In this document: positions 9,494 through 18,413 of the stretch, one piece after another
Layout of the letters: the number at the start of each line of letters is the position of its first letter
How positions within the stretch are numbered: the stretch's first letter is position 1
Source: Kiritimatiellia bacterium
GTDB lineage: Bacteria > Verrucomicrobiota > Kiritimatiellia > UBA8416 > JADHWI01
DNA: 64,000 bases
Assembly (NCBI GenBank): GCA_016783565.1
Contig: JADHWI010000001.1
Span: 44,978-108,977 of the forward strand
Direction: 5' to 3'
Notes under the pieces: model-generated
The model's input: only the letters and a program-made list of their open reading frames with translations
Database searches by the model: none
Told to the model about the DNA's origin: nothing
Position numbers and translations under genes: made by a program

Positions 9494-10957
9494 ATGAGCC
9501 ATCACCATAAGAACATTGCTGTCTGGTCAAGCATGCTGATTCTGACGGTTTCCATGGGCTTCATGAGCCAGGAAACACGTGCCGAGGAAAATCATGTACA
9601 GATTCTGAAGGAGACAGGATCCGCATTTACAACGATCGCGAAGAAAGCAATCGCCGCGGTCGTTTTTATCGAAGTAGAAAAGGACGTTGCCAGCGGCATG
9701 TCAGGGCATCACGGTACCTACAACAACCCGTTTGAATTCTTCGGGGAGGAGTTCTTTGAGCGCTACTTTGGACAACCCCACCCGCCCCGCCAACCCCGCC
9801 ACTACCGGCAGATGGGCCAAGGCTCCGGGTTCCTCATCAGTAAAGACGGTGACATACTCACCAACAACCATGTTGTCGGCGATGCCGACCGTATTACCGT
9901 CACCCTGCACGACGGTCGCAAGTTCCAGGCAGAAAAGGTCGGATCAGATGCCAAGTCCGAGGTGGCCGTCATCCGAATCAAAGGTGACGACTTCCCCTTC
10001 CTCACACTGGGTGACTCCGATGTGCTTGAGATTGGCGAATGGGTTATCGCTGTCGGCAATCCCTTCGGACTCACAGAAACCGTCACAGCCGGCATCGTCA
10101 GCGCCAAAGGCCGAAGCAATATCGGGATTGCTGACTACGAGAATTTCATACAAACCGATGCCGCCATCAACCCGGGGAACTCCGGAGGCCCGCTCCTGAA
10201 CATCCGCGGCGAAGTCATCGGTGTCAACACAGCCATATACAGCCAAAGCGGCGGATACATGGGCATCGGTTTTGCCATTCCCATCAACATGGCTCGATCC
10301 ATCAAAGATCAGCTTCTGACTAACGGAAAAGTGGTTCGTGGATATTTGGGCGTTTATATCCAAACCGTGGATAAAGACATGGCGAGTTCTTTCGGACTGG
10401 ACGCGGCCGAGGGCATTCTGATTTCCCAGGTCATGGAAGACAGTGCAGCCGAGAAGTCCGGTCTGAAGGAAGGCGATATCATCACACACGTGGATGGCAA
10501 AAAAGTTAAAGAAACCGGCACGTTCCGCAACAGCATTGCAGCCTTGTCACCAGGCACTGAAGTTAAGCTAACCCTCTTCCGGGACAGAAAGAAAAAAACG
10601 ATCAAAGCAGTCACAGGAGAACTTCCGGGAGAAGAACCGGAAGCAACCGAAACCGCAGCAGATACAACGGAAAAGATAGGACTTTCCGTGACGGAACTCA
10701 CCCCCGAGATCGCACGACAACTGCGTCTTGATCAAGAAACCAAAGGCGTACTCATCACTGAGGTCAAACTGGGAGGGGCGGCATGGAACGCGGGCCTACG
10801 ACAGGGCATGTTGGTGACCAGCGTCAACCGACAGAACATCGACACCCTGGAATCCTTCAACCAGGCACTGGCCGATGCCAGCGATGCTGAGGTCATTCTA
10901 CTGAAGATAACCGATGGCCGCGGCAGCCGCTACGTCACCGTGCGCGTTACGGAATAA
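9494..10957 (+). CDS. htrA: Do/DegP-family periplasmic serine protease with two PDZ domains
   Basis: Signal peptide, GSGFLISKDGDILTNNHVV, GNSGGPLLN catalytic serine, PDZ repeats. Confidence 0.95.
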   Translation: MSHHHKNIAVWSSMLILTVSMGFMSQETRAEENHVQILKETGSAFTTIAKKAIAAVVFIEVEKDVASGMSGHHGTYNNPFEFFGEEFFERYFGQPHPPRQPRHYRQMGQGSGFLISKDGDILTNNHVVGDADRITVTLHDGRKFQAEKVGSDAKSEVAVIRIKGDDFPFLTLGDSDVLEIGEWVIAVGNPFGLTETVTAGIVSAKGRSNIGIADYENFIQTDAAINPGNSGGPLLNIRGEVIGVNTAIYSQSGGYMGIGFAIPINMARSIKDQLLTNGKVVRGYLGVYIQTVDKDMASSFGLDAAEGILISQVMEDSAAEKSGLKEGDIITHVDGKKVKETGTFRNSIAALSPGTEVKLTLFRDRKKKTIKAVTGELPGEEPEATETAADTTEKIGLSVTELTPEIARQLRLDQETKGVLITEVKLGGAAWNAGLRQGMLVTSVNRQNIDTLESFNQALADASDAEVILLKITDGRGSRYVTVRVTE

Positions 10958-10969
10958 AGGGTTCTGACC

Positions 10970-11662
10970 ATGTTTATGTACTTTGACTACATGTTGTTCA
11001 TGCTGCCGGCTATGCTGCTGGCGGGACTGGCGACGCTCTTCACAAAGACGACGTTCAACCGCTACAGTCGTGTAGCGTCGCGACGCGGCATGAGTGGAGC
11101 CCAAGCCGCTCAAGCACTGATGAACTCGCAGGGCATTCACGACGTCACGATCGAGCCGGTACGGGGCTTTCTCTCAGATCATTATGATCCGAGAAGCCGG
11201 ACGCTTCGTTTATCTCCGGATGTCTACCAATCCCGATCGTTATCGGCTATCGGCGTAGCCTGCCACGAGGCCGGTCATGCGTTACAACACGCATCACGCT
11301 ATGCACCCCTCATGCTGCGATCCAGCCTTGTCCCCATGACGCAAGTCGGAACCAACCTGTCATATTTCCTGTTCATGGGCGGGCTATTCCTTCGCATTGC
11401 GCCATTGATGAAGATTGGGGCGCTCTTGTTCGGATTAGCCGTACTCTTCTCACTCGTCACCTTACCCGTCGAGTGGGATGCATCCGCGCGAGCCAAGCGA
11501 CTGATGGTTTCCTGCGGAATCGTCAGTGAGCAAGAGAGCAGCTCCGCCGGCCGTGTACTCAACGCGGCATTCATGACATACGTCGCCGCCGCCGTCACAT
11601 CACTGATGACACTTCTATACTACCTGCTGCGATCCGGCCTGCTTGGCGGCAGCGACGATTAA
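10970..11662 (+). CDS. Membrane zinc metallopeptidase (YugP-like)
   Basis: HEAGHALQH motif, four hydrophobic segments. Confidence 0.9.
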   Translation: MFMYFDYMLFMLPAMLLAGLATLFTKTTFNRYSRVASRRGMSGAQAAQALMNSQGIHDVTIEPVRGFLSDHYDPRSRTLRLSPDVYQSRSLSAIGVACHEAGHALQHASRYAPLMLRSSLVPMTQVGTNLSYFLFMGGLFLRIAPLMKIGALLFGLAVLFSLVTLPVEWDASARAKRLMVSCGIVSEQESSSAGRVLNAAFMTYVAAAVTSLMTLLYYLLRSGLLGGSDD

Positions 11663-11740
11663 CGTGTCCACTCACAATGGCCCGCAAAGAAGCTTGCGTT
11701 TTCAAGACCAATATCCTATACATGCCCCCCTCATTTTTGT

Positions 11741-11816
11741 GGGGCGGTAGCTCAGTTGGTAGAGCACCACGTTCGCAACGTGGGGGTCGGCGGTTCGAAC
11801 CCGCTCCGCTCCACCA
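11741..11816 (+). tRNA. tRNA-Ala (anticodon CGC)
   Basis: Cloverleaf GGGGCGG...CCGCTCC acceptor, anticodon loop TTCGCAA, GGTTCGAAC T-arm, encoded CCA. Confidence 0.95.
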
Positions 11817-11996
11817 GCCTACGCTCGCAGCGCAGCAAGAGCGGAGGCTGCCACGCCGTAGCTGCCAAGAGCAGAAAGCGATCGACACGAAGGCGGGCTC
11901 TCATGCAACCTTCATCTTTAATTTTGACAGTCTACGTCTCCACAATTAGTCTCGCAACCAGACACAGGTAACTCAATTTCAATAAAGTGAGCCAGA

Positions 11997-12479
11997 ATGA
12001 ATCGGTGGTTACTCTCTAGTCTGACACTTTTACTCTTGGTCCCTTTGGGGATATCCGCGGAAGAGAATGTTTCTCTTGTCGAAAGATTGATATCCGCAAA
12101 TTCAGGAATTCATACGCTGCATTGCGATGCCCCCTGGTCTTTCAATCGGTCGCAGCTCAGGCAAACCAAGAGAACCCAGCACTTTCAGTCCGAGGAAATC
12201 CGCACCACGGCCTCGTATGCCTGCGGCCTCTGGCTGACATTCTACCAGCAACACTTGTCCGCCATCATGCGCTCAAAGTGCGCCATGGTCCCCTCCTGCT
12301 CGACTTACAGCCGGCAAGCCGTCAGGAAGCACGGAGTCCTTATCGGTATTGTGATGTCAGCGGACCGGCTGTTGCACGAAGGTAACGAATTTCAGACGTC
12401 CGAGGCCGTCAGGAAGGGGCCTCGTATAGTCTTCCTGGATGCGCTTGAACACAACGACTTCTGGTGGACCAAGAAATGA
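11997..12479 (+). CDS. Exported YidD-like protein (membrane protein insertion efficiency factor family) with N-terminal extension
   Basis: Signal peptide; YQQHLS...KCAMVPSCSTYSRQAVRKHGVLIGIVMSADRLL matches the YidD signature. Confidence 0.78.
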   Translation: MNRWLLSSLTLLLLVPLGISAEENVSLVERLISANSGIHTLHCDAPWSFNRSQLRQTKRTQHFQSEEIRTTASYACGLWLTFYQQHLSAIMRSKCAMVPSCSTYSRQAVRKHGVLIGIVMSADRLLHEGNEFQTSEAVRKGPRIVFLDALEHNDFWWTKK

Positions 12480-13372
12480 AAATCTCCCGTTTGCTAGGAT
12501 TCTGCGTGCTTCTGTCTCTGGCCGTGCCAGCCTTTGCTGCACAGTCCGGGCCACCCGCATCGGCCTTTGCAGACGAGTTGTTCCTGCAAGGGGACTACTT
12601 TCGGGCGATCACGGAGTACAAACGCGTAGTGTTTGAAGACCCGTCAAATATGGATGCCGCGCTACGCTGCGCGGAGTCCTACCTACTGGCCGGACATTTT
12701 GAGGAAGCCGAGCGGGCATACAGGGAACTCTCCATTCATGCCGTCGATACCGCAGTCATCACCACGGCGCTGCGTAAGCTCGCGGAAGCGCTCAAGAAAC
12801 AGGGAAGCTATGCCGATGCCGCCCAAACGCTTTTGGAATGTCTCGAGAGGGTTGACGCCGACCAACGGGACGCAGTTCAAGCTGAACTCTTCTGGTGCCG
12901 ACTGTACGCCGAAGATCTCCCGGCCGCGCAAGCATCCGTACGCGCGATAAACGATGAGCACCTCCAGTCTCGCCTGTCCCGCGCGGAATCCACTGCGTCT
13001 GAATTTCAACGCAAGAGTCCGACGACTGCCGGTTGTCTCTCGGCCGTCATTCCCGGCTCTGGACAGCTATACGTCGGGCGCAAAAGGGACGCTTTGATCT
13101 CCTTCACGGTTAATGCCGCTTTCATATGGGCCGCAATCGAAGCATACGACGAAGATCTGGACTTCACGGGCACCGCATTCGCCATTGTCGAACTGTCCTG
13201 GTATGCCGGCAATATTTACAGCGCCGTGAACGGCGCTCACAAACACAATCGTTTCGTGCGAGAGCGAGAGATCCGTTCGCTGGAGTCAGAATTCGGCGAC
13301 ATTGTCAGTCAAAAAGACACGGAGCTCCGGTCGCCTATTGTTCCGCTCGTCGCGTTGAGCTTCCGCTTCTGA
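12476..13372 (+). CDS. TPR-like exported protein with C-terminal PGSGQLY membrane domain
   Basis: Signal peptide, TPR-like helices, SAVIPGSGQLYVGRKRDALISF; overlaps the YidD-like gene. Confidence 0.7.
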   Translation: MKISRLLGFCVLLSLAVPAFAAQSGPPASAFADELFLQGDYFRAITEYKRVVFEDPSNMDAALRCAESYLLAGHFEEAERAYRELSIHAVDTAVITTALRKLAEALKKQGSYADAAQTLLECLERVDADQRDAVQAELFWCRLYAEDLPAAQASVRAINDEHLQSRLSRAESTASEFQRKSPTTAGCLSAVIPGSGQLYVGRKRDALISFTVNAAFIWAAIEAYDEDLDFTGTAFAIVELSWYAGNIYSAVNGAHKHNRFVREREIRSLESEFGDIVSQKDTELRSPIVPLVALSFRF

Positions 13373-13583
13373 GGCCCATCCGCCTCATGACACAAAACGG
13401 TCATACCAAGGTGCCGCACCCAACATTGCGCTCGGTTCATAGGGGAGACTGATCTGCGCCTTTCGCGCGGGGCCGCGACAAGAATCCGGGGGCAACAGGG
13501 AAGAAAACATGCGCTCCGGAAGCATATGCTAACGCCGGATTCTTGTCGCATTGCACTGGCTACCACCCAAGACTGCAAAGATC

Positions 13584-13617
13584 AAAAAAAGAGCGGCTGC
13601 CCAAGAGGCAGCCGCTC
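13584..13617 (-). terminator. Rho-independent terminator
   Basis: On the minus strand: GAGCGGCTGCC-TCTTG-GGCAGCCGCTC followed by TTTTTTT; perfect 11-bp stem just downstream of the 13641-13922 gene. Confidence 0.9.
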
Positions 13618-13640
13618 ACTTCTAACCACTGTCGATCGGT

Positions 13641-13922
13641 TTACCGGGGCGCCGACCAGAAATCAATTCTGAGCGCATCGCGTTCGGCGTTGCCGTTAAC
13701 GGCGTCCATCATGGAAGTGACCTGAACACAAGGACAGATCCAACCCGCGATACATTCCACGAATGGAAAACTACCTTTCCATCCGCCGTTGTACCACTCA
13801 CCGCAACCGGGCAGCACCACGGAAAGCAAACCGGCCGCAGCCGGATCGGCGGCCGTGGCCGTTCCCTCCACAATCCCCAGAGCCATGATCGCTATCACCA
13901 CAATTAACAGAACCTTTTTCAT
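13641..13922 (-). CDS. Small exported/membrane protein with PGCGEWY motif
   Basis: Signal peptide, LLSVVLPGCGEWYNGGWKGSFPF; followed by a terminator. Confidence 0.65.
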   Translation of the reverse strand: MKKVLLIVVIAIMALGIVEGTATAADPAAAGLLSVVLPGCGEWYNGGWKGSFPFVECIAGWICPCVQVTSMMDAVNGNAERDALRIDFWSAPR

Positions 13923-14038
13923 CTACAACTCCTTCCTCTAGTGTTGCTATATCGCTGTGTAACCCATTGGCTCGATTCTACTATCAACCATGCACGCGCA
14001 CAAGAAACATTCTGACAAAAAGAAAAAAATGGACGTTA

Positions 14039-14821
14039 TCAGTTCCCCCTTAGAATCTCGGTATTTTCCGGCAAAGAGAGGTGGAACACCTCGTCCACGC
14101 GCGGGACTTTCCGCTGAATCCCAGAGAACGCAATCCGGCTGTCAACCATGGTTCCCGCTGCCCGGTGCATAGTCTTAACGCGACGGGGAAACCACACATT
14201 CCCCTCGACCTGAACGAACTCGGTCGACCGGGTCTGGAGCATAAGTTTTCCGTCCTCATCGAAAATGGTGCTTGAGAGTATAACCTGCCGCTTCGGATCT
14301 ACAACGATCTCAAAGCGGGGGGGGGCTCCCATGATCGTGACCGTACCCTCCTTGTCCCGCGTCACCGACGTCACCTGCGGAATCATGCCGGAAAAGTCGC
14401 CCGCTCGCAGCCCCATCACAGCGACGCGAGAAAGAGCTTGCGATACCCGCACCACTCGCTCGCTTTCCGAGAGCTTGTTCAAAGCAGTGACCATGGCCTT
14501 CTTGGCCTCAGGAATATATTCCGTCATTGTGCCCTGGTTGATCACAACGATGCGACGCAGCGGGTCCGCATAGTCCACCCGGATGCGGTCGGGGTGCACA
14601 TACCGGAATGTCCACTCATCGGCAATCCGTTGTCCCTCCCCCGTCGATGTCCTTCGCGCCGTGTACATCAGGGATGGCAATGCGTCAACTCCCTGTACCG
14701 ACGCCAGAATGCGGTCCGCTTCTTCCTGCGGCTGCCCCGCCCATGCGGGCACCCCGAGAGCCATAAGCAAAATATAAATAACCATCCGACGCATTGTCAT
14801 GTCTCGAACCATAGCAGACAC
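14039..14821 (-). CDS. LolA-like outer-membrane lipoprotein-sorting family protein
   Basis: Signal peptide then TFRYVHPDRIRVDY...IVVDPKRQVI...PRRVKT; pattern of LolA-like folds. Confidence 0.65.
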   Translation of the reverse strand: MSAMVRDMTMRRMVIYILLMALGVPAWAGQPQEEADRILASVQGVDALPSLMYTARRTSTGEGQRIADEWTFRYVHPDRIRVDYADPLRRIVVINQGTMTEYIPEAKKAMVTALNKLSESERVVRVSQALSRVAVMGLRAGDFSGMIPQVTSVTRDKEGTVTIMGAPPRFEIVVDPKRQVILSSTIFDEDGKLMLQTRSTEFVQVEGNVWFPRRVKTMHRAAGTMVDSRIAFSGIQRKVPRVDEVFHLSLPENTEILRGN

Positions 14822-14908
14822 CCTTCCCTAAGCGCCAGAATAAGAATTATCAAATGCCTGCATCTCCGGGTTGCGCGCGGTACCTCGGCCAGGTCAACCT
14901 ACACAGCT

Positions 14909-15100
14909 ATGGCTTCAGATGACATTGCCATACCCGTGCGTACGTCGGAGTTGGCAAATGTTGCGGCTGTAAACCTGACAGCGTTGGAGTTATCCGTCAG
15001 CAAAGTGGCAACATTAACAGAGAACCTGCGCGGTGCGCTCGTAGAAACGGAGTACATCAGAGTAGTAAGCCGCGGCGACATGAACCGTATTCAGCTTTAA
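14909..15100 (+). pseudogene. Truncated FlgO/CsgG-like domain fragment
   Basis: VAAVNLTALELSVSKVATLTENLRGALVETEYIRVVSRGDMNRIQL resembles the N-terminal part of FlgO/CsgG-like domains, then a stop. Confidence 0.5.
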
Positions 15101-15180
15101 GCGATGCGACATGTTTGGGAAGCACAGTGCCACCCGGGGTGGCGAAATAGTGCGTGGGTGTAACGCTGTCGGCGTCATGA

Positions 15181-15302
15181 ATGTGGGTATGGGAGTATGT
15201 GGGTTTTCTAAACCAGTGAAAGTGGCGGAGGCAATTCTGTCCCGACCTCCATGGGGAAGTCGGGATGCCCTCTCACAACCTCACACACTCACATACCCAC
15301 AT
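15181..15302. repeat. Imperfect hairpin element with nested inner palindrome
   Basis: Arms ATGTGGGTATGGGAGTATGTGGG / CCTCACACACTCACATACCCACAT; inner TCCCGAC...GTCGGGA. Confidence 0.6.
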
Positions 15303-15490
15303 ACGTTTTGAGGTAAACAGGTTTTGTCACCACAATTTTGTGCTATTCTCATTGGTTGATATCGCAGTGCAGATGGCTCGTATTCTTAAAGAAATTATTG
15401 AGGGCGACACGGAAATCAGTCAGGATATCCATGCGATGCCGGTCCTGACTCTTCGATATTGTTTTTATAAGCCAACAAGCGCAAGAAGCC

Positions 15491-15721
15491 ATGGATAACG
15501 ATATAGGGAAACCAGATCCTGATGCGCTGCTGGAGCTGGCGACGTATCGCATGCCGTTCGGCAAGCACAAGGGCATGCGACTCGTGGATCTACCAGAACC
15601 CTACGTGGTCTGGTTTTCCCGGAAGGGGTTTCCAAAAGGTAAACTCGGTCGATTAATGCAAGAAGTGTATGAGATCAAGGTGAACGGCCTGGAATACTTG
15701 TTCGACCCCTGGCGCGACTGA
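15491..15721 (+). CDS. DUF3820 family protein
   Basis: MPFGKHKGMRLVDLPEPYVVWFSRKGFPKGKLGRLM motif. Confidence 0.85.
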   Translation: MDNDIGKPDPDALLELATYRMPFGKHKGMRLVDLPEPYVVWFSRKGFPKGKLGRLMQEVYEIKVNGLEYLFDPWRD

Positions 15722-15829
15722 CTGCCAGACACGCCATGGCCTTTACTCTCAGTTTTTAGTTAAAACCTGACTTTCCTTTGTGATAGCATCGTACCCGTGA
15801 CAATACCCAATACGGATATGGAGAATAAA

Positions 15830-16126
15830 ATGACCCAGACACCAAAGATTGAGATCTTCTTCTCGCAGATGTGTGGCCTATGCCATGAAGCTATGGACTT
15901 CTTTCGCTCAAGAGGATTATCCTTCGAAACCTATGAAGTCCATTGGAAAGGCGAAGACCTTCTTGATTCGGAAAATGCTCGAGAATTAAAAAAACGTGTG
16001 CCAAACGTAGAATTTGTCCCTCAAATCTTCATTGATGGGCACCATATCGAAGGCTATCGATCGCTTGAGGAACTGATCAAGACGGGCGAAATCGAATCGA
16101 TCCTATCTAATGGAGATATGGCATGA
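15830..16126 (+). CDS. Glutaredoxin-like thioredoxin-fold protein
   Basis: IEIFFSQMCGLCHEAMDFF and VPQIFIDGHHIEGYRSL; start chosen after the GGAGAATAAA ribosome-binding region. Confidence 0.8.
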   Translation: MTQTPKIEIFFSQMCGLCHEAMDFFRSRGLSFETYEVHWKGEDLLDSENARELKKRVPNVEFVPQIFIDGHHIEGYRSLEELIKTGEIESILSNGDMA

Positions 16127-17004
16127 ATGACAACTCTCACGCAGGCCTTGCAAAAAACCTCGAAGAAATTCTGGCGTCTCCTTCTTATCGAACGGCATAC
16201 GAAGATGTGGACCTTTTCAAACGCGATGAGCTCCGACACATCCGCCTTGAAGTGGAGTTGTTGAAACCCGAACTTGTGCAACAGGATGAAGACATCGTCT
16301 CAACCATTGTCGTTTTCGGCAGTGCCCGAACACCAGATCTCGCCGAAGCGCAAAAAGCACTCATGCACGCACAGCTCGTATTCGAGAAATCACCAGACGA
16401 TGAATCAGGAGCCGAGCTTCGCCGCGCAGAAAAGCGGATGGAACACGCAGGATATTACGAACAGGCACGCGAACTCGGACGTATTGTATCTTCAACATGT
16501 CAACTTGACGGACGCTGCGAATATGTAGTGGTTACCGGCGGAGGTCCGGGTATCATGGAAGCTGCTAATCGCGGTGCATACGAAGTTGGAGCCAAAAGTA
16601 TTGGCCTCAACATTACGCTGCCATTTGAACAAAAACCAAATCCGTATATCTCTCCGGAACTCTGTTTTCAGTTCAGATATTTCGCAGCACGCAAAATGCA
16701 CTTTTTAATGCGCGCCAAAGCACTGGTAGCATTCCCCGGTGGATTTGGAACCATGGATGAACTTTTTGAAGCACTGACTCTGATTCAGACACGCAAGATG
16801 AAACGCATTCCTGTCGTATTGGTGGGCAAAGCATTCTGGGATCGCATCATTAACTTTGACGCATTTGTAGAGGAAGGGGTCATCTCTCCCGAGGACCTGA
16901 AACTGTTCCACATCGTAGAAACCGCTCAGCACGTCTGGGATGTCATCGCCCAATACTACATGGATGAAATCGAGCCGGAACATCCGCGAACCGTAGAATT
17001 CTAA
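16123..17004 (+). CDS. TIGR00730/LOG-family Rossmann-fold protein
   Basis: VVTGGGPGIMEAANRGA and FPGGFGTMDELFEALTLIQT motifs. Confidence 0.9.
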   Translation: MNDNSHAGLAKNLEEILASPSYRTAYEDVDLFKRDELRHIRLEVELLKPELVQQDEDIVSTIVVFGSARTPDLAEAQKALMHAQLVFEKSPDDESGAELRRAEKRMEHAGYYEQARELGRIVSSTCQLDGRCEYVVVTGGGPGIMEAANRGAYEVGAKSIGLNITLPFEQKPNPYISPELCFQFRYFAARKMHFLMRAKALVAFPGGFGTMDELFEALTLIQTRKMKRIPVVLVGKAFWDRIINFDAFVEEGVISPEDLKLFHIVETAQHVWDVIAQYYMDEIEPEHPRTVEF

Positions 17005-17030
17005 TCGCACAACGGCCCGGAACCCGCAGT

Positions 17031-18320
17031 CTACCCTGCGAGCACCTTGTTACTCGACATGGCCGCAAGCATACCTCGCACGGACTCTTCCAAATCCAAC
17101 GTGACGCGGCTCACCTCACTCCGCTTATCGGCGTGATATGCTTCAGCATGCGTCTTCAGGTCCACAGGGTCTCCCACACGAATGCACGCCTTACGTGGCC
17201 CCCACATACGCCGCTCCCCCAGCACCTCCATCTCAAGCAGACAGAGAACATCCATAATTCGCTCAACCGTCATGCGCTCCCGAATATAATCGGCATATAT
17301 TGCAATAAACTGTAACACGCGCCATAGATCATCATACAACCTGCCGGCTGTAGCACGTCTCTCCCGAACAAGCATATTCTCATAGGCCGTCGTGGCTCCG
17401 TCCTGCTGCACAATCCTGTCGACCGAATTGAATGCCCGGCGCACACGGTCCAGCAATGCCTCGCTCGGCAAGGGTTCAACCCCCAGTTGAATTTCAATGC
17501 GCGACACGACAAACTCTTTCATTGCTTGGATGCGTGTATTAAAGTCAGCCCCCTCCGGCGGCACTACACTATGTTTCTTTTCGTTTGCAATCAGGACTGC
17601 TTCGCTCACGCGCCGTATACGCTCAGGAATATCACCCGGTGCACGTTCTTTTCCCGCAAGCACCCGATCCTCCAGGCGAGTGAGCGAGGCATCAATCTCG
17701 GGCGTCATGTCTTTGAGGTACTGATATTTTATCGCGATGGGCACACAGTACAATGAGGCTGAAGCATCCTGCTTCGCCGAGTCTTCATACGCCTTGAAAG
17801 CCAATTGCGTGACCCCCTCCTGAAACGGGATCACGGTGTCGTTCTGCCAAACCGTCTGCCCTTCGGGAAAAATCACCAGCCAACGTTTACCCTCGGAAAG
17901 AATACGGCGTGTCATCTGAAAGGATGCGCGGTCCGCAGTGCCGCGAATGATCGAGTAAGCGCCCATTCGCTGCATCACCCATCCTGTCAGCCATGATGTC
18001 TCAAAAGCTTCCATGGCAGCCAGATAGTTAAAGTCCACGCCAAGCTGCCGGGACATCTGCATCACAAGCAAGGGTTCGTGTCCCCCCGAATGGCTTGGCA
18101 TCAATAAGCAACGGTTCCCCTGCAACGCCCGTAACCGGTTAAGCCCATCTCCCTGCACCTCAATCTCTGTTACTTTTAGCTGCGAGCGTATCCGAGCCGG
18201 CAACACCGTTGACCGACAAATGGCGCGTACCAAGCGGTTCTCTTTCGGGGGACGGAACGTAAAAGGCTTCGGACGACTGCGCGGATTTGCAGAAAGTATT
18301 TTGAAAACATCCATAATCAC
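17031..18320 (-). CDS. PlsC-like 1-acyl-glycerol-3-phosphate acyltransferase domain protein
   Basis: MPSHSGGHEPLL (H-x-x-x-x-E type) and FPEGQTVWQND motifs. Confidence 0.75.
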   Translation of the reverse strand: MIMDVFKILSANPRSRPKPFTFRPPKENRLVRAICRSTVLPARIRSQLKVTEIEVQGDGLNRLRALQGNRCLLMPSHSGGHEPLLVMQMSRQLGVDFNYLAAMEAFETSWLTGWVMQRMGAYSIIRGTADRASFQMTRRILSEGKRWLVIFPEGQTVWQNDTVIPFQEGVTQLAFKAYEDSAKQDASASLYCVPIAIKYQYLKDMTPEIDASLTRLEDRVLAGKERAPGDIPERIRRVSEAVLIANEKKHSVVPPEGADFNTRIQAMKEFVVSRIEIQLGVEPLPSEALLDRVRRAFNSVDRIVQQDGATTAYENMLVRERRATAGRLYDDLWRVLQFIAIYADYIRERMTVERIMDVLCLLEMEVLGERRMWGPRKACIRVGDPVDLKTHAEAYHADKRSEVSRVTLDLEESVRGMLAAMSSNKVLAG

Positions 18321-18413
18321 TCCTTCCTCAGAAAACGAATCGTACTGGCGACGCCCGCTTAATGCAAGTCAGCCGAGCCCTCATCATTTTGACTTAATTG
18401 ATGCGCAATAGAC

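Noticed and set aside
11677-11971. ORFs across the tRNA-Ala gene (both strands)
   Set aside because: They read through the tRNA cloverleaf; treated as spurious.
14438-14908. Upstream part of the 220-aa plus-strand ORF
   Set aside because: Antisense to the LolA-like gene; only the portion after 14909 shows domain-like sequence.
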